Program-made: the position numbers and the translations under genes
Shown: positions 56,168-64,000 of the stretch, piece by piece
Position numbering within the stretch: position 1 is the stretch's first letter
How the letters are laid out: each line of letters begins with the position of its first letter
Assembly: GCA_032718865.1 (NCBI GenBank)
Contig: JALUTQ010000004.1
Coordinates: 1,798,001-1,862,000 of the forward strand
Direction: 5' to 3'
Source: Tilletia caries
Lineage: Eukaryota; Basidiomycota; Exobasidiomycetes; Tilletiales; Tilletiaceae
DNA: 64,000 nucleotides
Notes under the pieces: model-generated
Told to the model about the DNA's origin: nothing
The model's database searches: none
What the model saw: the letters and a program-made list of their open reading frames with translations, nothing else

Positions 56168-57236
56168 ATGTTCGCCCTCCGCCGCGCCTCCGTCCGCGTC
56201 CTCGCCGAGCAACGACCAGCAACACTCTCTGTGCGTCATCTAGCCTCAGCAGCCGTGGGCGTAGCAGCCCCCTTCCCCACCTCAGCAGACGGCGCCTCCT
56301 CCTCCTCCTCCTCCTCCTCCTCCTCCTCAGCATCAGGATCAGGATCAGGATCAGGATCAGGATCAGGCTCAGGCTCAGCAGGCGACTCCTACGCAGGTCC
56401 CGGTCCCTGGTCTTCTGCCTTGTCCACCTCCGCCGATGCGAGGCCGTTGAACAGGTACATTGTCATTGCGGAGGATTTCAGCGACAAGGGTGCGCTGGCT
56501 CGTCGTATTGAGGTTCGTGAGAGGCATCTCGAACATGCCCGTCGAGGCAAGTTGGCCGGACGAATTGGTCAGTAGCTCTCCCATCTCTGTGAATTCTCTC
56601 GTGTGACCTTGGGCTGAATACTCCGGTTCTTGTTCTTCTTGCCTTTCTCTCTGTCAGAACTTGGCGGGGCCTTGCTCCGACGCGATTTTACCGAGATCGA
56701 CGTCAACGAGCCTGCCCTCTACAGCATGGGCGGCTCCATCATGATCGTCCGTGGAGAGGTAAGCAAACGTCCAGCCCTGCATTTCCAATAACGACGAAGT
56801 GTACTCAATCAAGTATTTGCATTTCTCTCTCTTTTAACAGAGCCTCGAAGACGTCCGCCAACGCGTCTCCCAAGACGAGTACATCCTCAACGGCGTCTGG
56901 GACATCTCCAAGCTCCGCATCTACCCGCTCGTCCAAGCCATGGAGTCCACCCTGACCCAGATCAAGGTACCCCCGCCCCAGCCCCGGCCGGAACCAACAC
57001 AGGCACAAGTCCAAGCTGCAGCCGAGGCCTCCGTCAAAGCGGCGGCTGAGGAGGAGGCCAAGAGTGGGTCCTCTCAGAAGAAGGGTGACGCGTCGTCGTC
57101 GTCGTCGTCGTTGTTCAAGTTGAGGGAGCAGGAACAGCAGCTTAGGAACTCGCGTGCGAAGATGACCCTTTCGGCGCTGAGGAAGGCGGCTCAGGCTCAG
57201 GCGGCCGCGCGCGCTTCGTCGGCACCGGTCGCGTGA
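56168..57236 (+). CDS. YCII-domain protein, probably mitochondrial
   Basis: Three exons (56168-56567, 56658-56758, 56841-57236) give 298 aa. The N-terminus (MFALRRASVRVLAEQRP) is an Arg-rich mitochondrial-type presequence. A Ser run and an (SG)n tract follow. The YCII domain (YciI-like, ferredoxin-like fold) runs from about residue 95 to 195: YIVIAEDFSDKGALARRIEV, ELGGALLRRDF, YSMGGSIMIVRGE, SLEDVRQRVSQDEYILNGVW and DISKLRIYPLVQAM. A ~100-residue Ala/Glu/Gln-rich extension follows that YCII proteins normally lack. The reaction is not known for this family. Start chosen at the presequence. Confidence 0.85.
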
Positions 57237-58223
57237 AAAAAAAGAAATGCCTCTACCAAGCATCATGGGCGTGTTCGAGACGGCGGCGGCCGTCGGGAGA
57301 AAGAGACGTACAGGCCGGAATCAAGCAGGCGAGGAAAAGGAGGGTGACAGGCCGGGCCCAAGCCATCGATAGGTGTATCTCAGGGCCCTCAGACGCCCTC
57401 TGAAAACACGCCCGAAGTCGCGTCTCAGCACTCCTCGCCCGACCTCTCACACCCCCAAAAACTCTCGAACAGAATACGCAACCCGATCCCCCCCCCCCGA
57501 AGAGAGCAGCATCAACATCATCCTTTTTACGCAACCACCCGGCTTCTCATTCCAATCTCATCAGCGACTGTATCTCTTGTGTAGTTTCCTCCGTTCTCAC
57601 CCCCTTTTCAAAAAGCGACTGCCGTCCTTCATTCTCCCCCCGTCCCTCCCCCCGGTCTCCTTCCACGATCGCTCTCGTCTCGTCTTCAGTCTCATTCATA
57701 CTACTCCATCTCCCCACTTGTGATCTGTTCGGGTTCCCCATCCGCCGCGCGTGTCTTTCCCCCTCCCATTCGTCTTCCTACACACACATCTCCCCAAGTT
57801 CAATCGAGTTTACCCAGACATGGTTTCCCGTCTTGCTTGGACTCCCCAGCCTTGGGGGAGGGCATAAGGAAGACTTTGCTTGTGATATGCGTGTATTCAT
57901 TTTGGGGGTGATTGTTTTGGTGACGAGAGCATGCTGGGTTCGTTCATGGAGAGGAAAAGGAAGGGCCGGGGCTGTCCGACTTGTTTATCGCGGGTCTCCT
58001 CGCACCCCCGCCCCCGCCCCGCCCCGCCCCGCCCTTGGCATGTCCACTTTCCCCCCATCCGACCCCCTACTTGTATAATGCAAATTAAGTGGGCGCGCCG
58101 AGGACCGCGAAGGATGGATGGACGGGATTGTTGGACGGTCCTTTCTTCCTTCGCCTGCGTTTCCCTCCGCTCTTGTTCTGGTCTTTTTTGGGGTAGGGAG
58201 GCAACAGAGAAGAAAGAGAGAAT
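57237..58223. other. convergent intergenic region, 1 kb
   Basis: Tail-to-tail gap between the YCII gene and the KDEL receptor. A GC-rich CCCCGCC array lies at 58006-58033. No gene recognised. Confidence 0.35.
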
Positions 58224-59229
58224 CTAAGCTGGCAACTCGAACTTTTGCCCCTTCATCACCTTGTTGAAGTAGACTGTAGGGAAGAAGAAGAGGAGAAAGG
58301 ACTTTTCGTCAGTATCATGGGGTTACGACAACGGATGCCAAGGGGAAGTTGCAGGAAGGAGGGGCGACTGACCGTAGAAGAAGTCGAGGTAGAGCCCTGT
58401 TTGTACCAATCCGGCGAGGACGCTGATGGGGTCCCAGAAGCCCTCGGTCGCGAATCTGTGTTGAGAGAGAAGGGAAACGCGTCAGATTGAGATTAGGTGG
58501 GTTAGGGTGAGGGGAGGAGGAAGAGAAGTAGGAGGAGGAGGGAGGAGAGCGTGAAGCGGGAGGGAAGAGTTTCCAACCGCGCGACTGGGAGCATTCAATC
58601 CCCCCTCTCGGCTTCTGTTCGCTTCCCACCCTCTCTTCTGCTCTCCTCCCCTCGTACCCCGGGCCCAAAGAGCAATAGGAATGAAATACGTACCGCCAGA
58701 TCCAGTTGGGAATGTACAATGCCCGATATGCGCCCAACGCAAAGATGTAATGAGTCGTGATCGTCTCCGCCTCTCCTGTCCGCTGGAGCATGAACAGCTG
58801 TGGCAAGATAGCGACCGATTCGAGATAGATGCTCGTCGCCCATAGACACTCGTAGAGCGGGTTGAGACCATCGCGACGGAAGTGGAAGATGAGGCCAAGG
58901 ACCGCTGCGGGCCCGAGCAAATACTCAAGCCGAATGGTGTCGATGGCAGGGTCGTGCGTAGGCCGGAAACGGACGCGCATGAGGTAGAGCACGTACCCAC
59001 TGGACGCGAGGAAGAAGACGCGAAAGACGAACATGTAGAGGGTGAAGAACCAGGACCAGTCTTTACCGATGACGAACAGGTTCGAGTAGCGCATGGCGAA
59101 GACGATGAAGTAGAGCAGTTGGGACTTGAAGGAGATGCCCCGACAGGATTTGCTGATGTGGATCTTGTGGATCAGGAGCAGGATCGAGAACAGGTGGGCG
59201 ACATCGCCGAGGAGTCTGAAGATGTTCAT
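58224..59229 (-). CDS. ERD2: ER lumen protein-retaining (KDEL/HDEL) receptor
   Basis: Three exons (58694-59229, 58373-58455, 58224-58273) give 222 aa, the family's usual length. Erd2 binds escaped ER proteins in the Golgi by their C-terminal KDEL-type signal and returns them by COPI vesicles. Seven hydrophobic segments. Motifs: MNIFRLLGDVAHLFSI start, KSCRGISFKSQLLY, RYSNLF, HFRRDGLNPLYECLWATSIY, LESVAILPQLFMLQRTGEAE and ALYIPNWIWRF, then the last segment VQTGLYLDFFYVYFNKVMKG and tail QKFELPA. Introns are 238 and 99 bp; the first is long for this genome. All phases match. Confidence 0.96.
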
Positions 59230-60031
59230 GGCTGGCTGTGTGTATGTGCTTTCGTTTCGAAAAGGGGGTGGGTGGGGTGTCGTTCGACGGCGTATCAAAG
59301 GGCGGCTTGGAGGTGGTGTCAGTTCGCGAGTAGGCCAGAGATAGAAGACGAAGGGGCCGTGGTTACTTTCGATGCGCGAATTCGAGTTCTCGACCGTGGA
59401 TGAAGGCGGTGGATACCGAAGTTCAGGACTCAGTACTCAGGAGTGAGCTCGTTGCGGAAGCCTGGGTCCGTCTTGCTCGGTGGAGGCGGAGAGCGGGAGG
59501 GCGCTGTCTGGCGGGGGGCAACGCTGTTGCGGATAGTCCCGACCTTGGGGGTGGGGGGAGATGCTGGCTTGGGTTCCTTCTTGCGAGTGTAGCGTGCGTG
59601 CGCTGGAACTTGGAAGGTCAGACCCGATGATGCTCTTGTCCGTCGTGGTTGGTGGTGGGTGGGCTCGTGGCCAGGTGGAAGGGGTCGCAGCTCTAAAACG
59701 TAATCAACAGCACACCGCATAGCAACAGAAGGAACCACATGCTCGGCTCTCTCCTCGGCTCCCACAGCAGTACTCGACCATCACTGCATCACTCATCAGG
59801 CTGAGCATGGTACGCTTCAATGGACATCGGACTCGCGGTGGGCAGCTCACGGGATGCCTCAGCCTTGTACCTGCTAGAGCTTCTGCACATCCACGCTTCA
59901 GCCCGGGTACGACAGCCACCCTCGCGGTACAGAAATCAGAGTCGGTATATGCATTGCGAGGAGGCGAAGGGGCCACAGAGCCGAAGTCCACAGCTCGAAG
60001 AGAGAGGCGCCATCCGCGGTCCGCGGTCCGC
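59230..60031. other. 0.8-kb gap with a possible small unassigned gene
   Basis: The promoter of ERD2 (minus strand) and the 3' side of Mago lie here. On the minus strand, two frames stand out without being recognised: a short MWFLLLLCGVLLITF-stop segment (about 59744-59697), membrane-like, and an open frame over 59430-59765 ending KTDPGFRNELTPEY. They could belong to one small gene with an intron, but no joined model is convincing. Confidence 0.3.
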
Positions 60032-60955
60032 CTAGATGGGCTTGATCTTGAAGTGCAGCGAAATCAGACTTAATATGAGACACTGCAAGGAAACGATGAT
60101 CGTTCAGCGAGGGGGGCGTGTCCGTGCCACGCATCGAAAGCCTAAGGGACCCTGGACTCACTCTGAGATCTTGTACCAAGAAGTAGAACACCCGCAAGCC
60201 TTCGGGATCTTCCGACTCCTGCACATCCACCAAGGACCCTATCTTTGCCGTCTGCAAGTCCAATCATTCATATTTGAGTATTCAAGCCTTTCCAATCAGC
60301 CTTGGGAATCCGCGCGAGACCCTCTTACCTCAAACGATATGTGCTCCTTGCCGACCTTGATTTCGAGCTCTTGCCGCCCGACGATGTTCTTCTTTGGCCA
60401 CTTTGCGTCGTCTTCCCTGTGAAACGACAGGAGGTCGCAGGGATGGAGCGAAGGGGCAGAGGTGAGTCATTCCCTTGACTCTGGCCAGATTTTATTTGAA
60501 GCGCGCTTCGATGAGCGACCACTCACTTCATGATCTCGCTCTCTGATACGATGCGCTTGAGCTCGGAGACCATCATTGGGCTTATCCACACTGTAAAAAT
60601 TTGATGAGAAGAAGATGGAGAAGTAAACCAGGGTGGTCAGCTCCCCTGTACAGGCAGATTTCTGGTCAAATTTCAGGCGCGCCGGGGAAACTGACCTTCT
60701 TTGCGGATGAGAGAGTCATTGCGGTAGTTGGAGTTGTTCGCATAACGAAGCCGTCCGCGCGAGTATTCGAACTCTAGGAACTCGTGGCCGTGTTGCCCTC
60801 GGTGGCCGGCGCTGGATTGCAGCGGATTTCAAGAAAATTCAGAGGATGAGATGATCAAGGAAGGTCCGTCAGTATGTACGGAGACCGGGGCGCGCGCGCG
60901 CAGAGTGGGGGACGACTCACTAGTATCGGACGTAGAACTCGTCGTTGGCTGCCAT
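60032..60955 (-). CDS. MAGO: Mago nashi, exon-junction-complex core protein
   Basis: Six exons (60921-60955, 60696-60811, 60527-60590, 60329-60416, 60162-60251, 60032-60082) give 147 aa, the exact family length. Mago binds Y14 and locks eIF4A3 on spliced mRNA, marking exon joins. The sequence is highly conserved throughout: [106 protein letters not shown] and HFKIKPI at the end. Five introns in a 444-nt gene make it the most fragmented gene here; introns are 77-110 bp and all GT-AG. It is head to head with the APC4-like gene. Confidence 0.97.
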
Positions 60956-61019
60956 CGCTGCGTGTGAGTTGGGCGAGAGCGAGGTGGTGGTCCGCGAGCT
61001 CATCCTCCGCCTTTCCAAG
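60956..61019. promoter_or_regulatory. 64-bp bidirectional start region, Mago / APC4
   Basis: Only 64 bp separate the two start codons, so the core promoters and 5' UTRs must overlap. No TATA box is visible. Confidence 0.5.
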
Positions 61020-64000
61020 ATGGAGAGTCGAGACCCAGCCGATGATCATGCCCGCGCCTTGACCATCCATTCATTCTTCTCAAGGACACCCCAAGGCAGA
61101 GAGAGCAACACGACGCGTTCGGAAGTCGCACGCGCGCAGCAGATCATGGCAGCCATGAGCGAAGCGCGCCCCGGTAGAGCAGCGCCAGGCGCGGGGGACG
61201 AGGACTTCCCTCTCCTCGACGAGCTCATCCGCGCCCACCCGAACCACCTGCTCAAGCCCTCCCTCAATCCAAGAAGGGACCTGGCCTGTCTCATCACCCT
61301 CGACACCAACAATGCCTCAGGCCAAGCCTCTGCCGCGGGCGCGGGCGCGGGCCCAGGTGGCGCACTCAACGCCCATCAGGCCGCCCGAGCACGCCTGATC
61401 GCCATGGCTCGCGCCCGTGCCCTCGGTGGAGCTGCAGCAGCGGCCGCAGCGGCAGCGGGCCAAACTGTCGGCGCTGCATCGTCCACGGGAGAGCCTAAGC
61501 GCGGGCCCTCCGTGCTGGTCAGTCTCTTTCGGACGCAAGGTGCGGTTTTCCGGGTCTGGCAGGTGTCGGTCCCTGTTCAACCTTCTCTCTTTGAGGCGCG
61601 CAAGACGTCCGATGGCAAGTTCATCGAGGAGGAAGAGCGCGTTGCGGTTGGGGATGTTGCCTGGAGCCCAGATGGTGAGTTCTAGCTCTAGGTTCCACCC
61701 CGGGATCAGCTGCGCTTACCCATGCGCCCGGCTGACTTTCTCTTTGTGCTCACTCTTCTGTCTCTCAAGGCACTCGTCTGGCGCTGTCCTTGACGTTCAC
61801 AAGAACGACGCCAGCCTCAGCCGCAGGCCCCTCGTCTCAAGCGGTGCAAAGCCGACATGCACACCTTCTCCAGATCCTCTCCGTCGAAAACGGAGTACAA
61901 CTTTCAGCCATCGCCACGGGCACTCGGCCAGGTTCGGGTCAATCTCGGAAACTGCAGTGGACACCCATCCCAACCTCCGTCGTTTCCCTACCCCAGCTCA
62001 ACCAATCCCTGTCCACCACCTCCGCCCCCTCTTCCTCCCCCTTCTCCACTACAGCAAAAACCTCCACCCCCTTCTCACTCAAACAAATCAGCTCCCTCCC
62101 CGCCCTCCCCATCCTAAACGTAGCCGCGCTCGAAAAAGTAGGCAAGCCACAGAACGCAAATATGCCGCACTACATGCGTGCCCAGCAACAACTCGCAGGT
62201 ATCGGATCGGCGGGCGCGACGGCGCAGCAGGCCATCGACCGGGCGCTACCCAGCGAGCAGGCGCGCTTGACGGGCGTCGGGCCGTTGGCGAGGTTGGGGA
62301 GTTTGTACGGGCCGGGGGAGGTGTTGGAGTCTGGGCTCTGGGGTCGGAAGGGCGGCGGCGGAGGGAAGGCGAAGGGTGGCGCTGCTGCGTCGGTGGGGCC
62401 GTCATCGAATTCCTCGCTTGGGAAAAGGTCGGAGGATCGAGAGCTCAGCTTGCTCTGTGCCGTCGAGGCAGTGGAGGAGGAGCGGGAGGGTGACTTGCCT
62501 TCTTCTTCTTCTTCGACTCATCTCGATTTCGTCCTGGATGGCACGGTGTCCATCGGGTCCGTTCAGATTGGGAATGACTCTACTGATATATGGCGACCTG
62601 CCTCGTTCACCTTCTCGTCCGACGTCCGCTTCGCGTCTCTGTCGCTGACGAACAACATCACAGGCACACTGCGGCCCATCGTACTCCACCTCCCTTTCAC
62701 ACCATCCTCAAGCTACGACGTCTCCACTACAACATCAACGCACTCCCCCCCTGCCGTCCAATTACTGAAAGAAGTGCCCCCGCCGACACTGTTCCACCCG
62801 ACCCTGCACCTCTCCCAACTGGCCTCCTACCTCCGTCTCTACCTCGCCTACGCCTTGGACGCCGCCACGCTGTGCTCCCGGATGTGGGCCGCCGAGACCG
62901 GCCGGGGGAAACGGCTCTCCTACGGCGTACACGGCCTACCCGTTCCCGAGACAGCGAAGAAGGACTCCGCGGCGACGGGTACGGGGGGTACGGCTGAGTG
63001 GGGGCGCCTGTTGAGGGAGGCGGCGAGTAATGAGGGCGCAGATATCATTGCGGACTTGCTTGTTGTTCTGCTTACCGGTCGAGCCAGCACGGCGATGGAG
63101 AGCTTGCTGTTGAACACGGTCACGCAAGGGGTGAGTGTTTCTTTCCGATCTCTTCCCTGTTGCCCTCTTCGGCGTCTTGAAGAGTCTGAAGATCTGGACT
63201 CGAGCTCACAACTGGCCTTTCTTTTGTGATGACCCAGATGATGCGAAATATGGAGGCTTCTTCGACTGATACCCTCTCGCACATTCGAAGTCTGTGCGGA
63301 GATTCGATCTTGCCGGCGTGTGAACGGGTGCGATTGCTGCTTTCTGAGGTCAGAGGCTGCGCACGGTGGTGAGTGATGGCCGAATTCCACAAAGACCCAG
63401 CACGCATGACTGATCCAAATCGCATCACCCTCCCGATCAGGTCGCAGAGATTTGGTGCTCTCTTTCCCCGCGCCGAGGAAGGTCATCCCACCGCTCATGT
63501 GGAAGCGCTGTCGGAACTGCACCGGCTGAGTGAACTCGCCATCGAGCTGTGCCGGAGGGTCGTGAAGCAGGCGGAGCGGGAGCTCCTTGTGCTGGACGAG
63601 TTCTACAAGTGGTGGCGCTTCGAACGCGAACGACAGGACTACCTCCGAACCCACAAGACAGACCCGCTGCTTGCGATCGTGCACGACGTCCTCTCCGTGT
63701 CGGAATTCGTACACCGCGGCTTGGTCAACCCGCAATTGGCTGCGTATCTGGATGGGGGGAAAGTCTCGGTTGCTGCTGTTGTGCTGCCTTCCAGGCCGAG
63801 TGGGCTGGGTATCAACATGGTCGACGACAGTACGGAGGCGTCGGCAGTGTTGGATTCCCGTGGGCGGGTCACGATGCAGAAAGCGGACTCGACTCCGGCT
63901 GACGCGTTCCCCGCAGTGGACGAGGTGATGCAGAGCGTCGACCCGGTACCAACCCGCACTCTTCAACAGACGCTGGCCAATCTCAAAGTCCGCGTGCTCG
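61020..64000 (+). CDS. APC4: anaphase-promoting complex subunit 4 (partial)
   Basis: Four exons seen (61020-61674, 61770-63130, 63238-63368, 63441 to the window edge), cut off on the right; 900 residues are present. Apc4 is a scaffold of the APC/C ubiquitin ligase that drives anaphase. The N-terminal part is WD40-like: LLKPSLNPRRDLACLITLD, SVLVSLFRTQGAVFRVWQ, VAVGDVAWSPDG-TRLALSL (joined by the first splice). The long middle has Ser and Gly inserts. The C-terminal APC4 domain shows LASYLRLYLAYALDAATL and LLVLDEFYKWWRFERERQDY with the conserved WW. The start at ATG 61020 is chosen because the earlier frame start (60945) overlaps the Mago first exon. The true end lies beyond the window. Confidence 0.85.

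Noticed and set aside
1..64000. tRNA or rRNA genes
   Set aside because: A scan by eye for GTTCRANNC-type B boxes gave only hits inside protein genes; no cloverleaf or rRNA core sequence was recognised. A covariance-model search would be decisive.

Overview
This is nuclear DNA of a fungus, most likely a GC-rich basidiomycete, possibly a smut-like (Ustilaginomycotina) yeast. Genes are closely packed and many are cut by short GT-AG introns of about 64-140 bp. They include clear eukaryotic housekeeping genes (eRF1, Mago nashi, APC4, RNase P p30, KDEL receptor, cytochrome c, ETF-alpha). Several proteins carry long poly-Gln, Ser/Gly or poly-Asp tracts. The phylum is an inference from this style, not a proven assignment.

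Region 1 (1-9850) is a repeat-rich accessory block. It has a hairpin and minisatellite at 1-485, an odd coiled-coil protein kinase (587-3025), and a fold-back repeat at 3291-3430. A damaged Helitron (about 3437-8810) follows, with a Rep part, a Tc1-like helix-turn-helix fragment lodged inside it, a broken Pif1-type helicase and an intact four-exon accessory gene. The block ends with a 590-bp TIR element (9113-9702) that has 84-bp terminal inverted repeats and a 5-bp target duplication. No complete autonomous element was seen.

Region 2 (9850-24424) carries a gamma-glutamyltransferase-like enzyme, a Sec14-like CRAL-TRIO protein, RNase P/MRP subunit p30, a large single-pass surface protein, ETF-alpha and an alginate-lyase-family secreted enzyme. 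A gene-poor stretch of 4.3 kb (24424-28704) holds a second small TIR element with TA target sites (25071-25450).

Region 3 (28705-49039) has a bZIP factor, a LysM protein, a p24 cargo protein, eRF1, cytochrome c, a Nur1-like nuclear rim protein, a DUF1764 protein and an RHA/DHX9-like helicase. Region 4 (49492-64000) has an unrecognised Ser-rich protein, an Amt/Mep ammonium transporter, a YCII-domain protein, the KDEL receptor, Mago nashi and a partial APC4 that runs off the right edge.

The genes of regions 2-4 do not form a metabolic cluster. Several share head-to-head promoters: LysM/p24, eRF1/cytochrome c, Nur1/DUF1764, DHX/Ser-rich protein and Mago/APC4, the last pair with only 64 bp between start codons. 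The novelty lies mainly in the mobile-element block, the two new-looking TIR elements, the Helitron-linked accessory gene and the atypical kinase.
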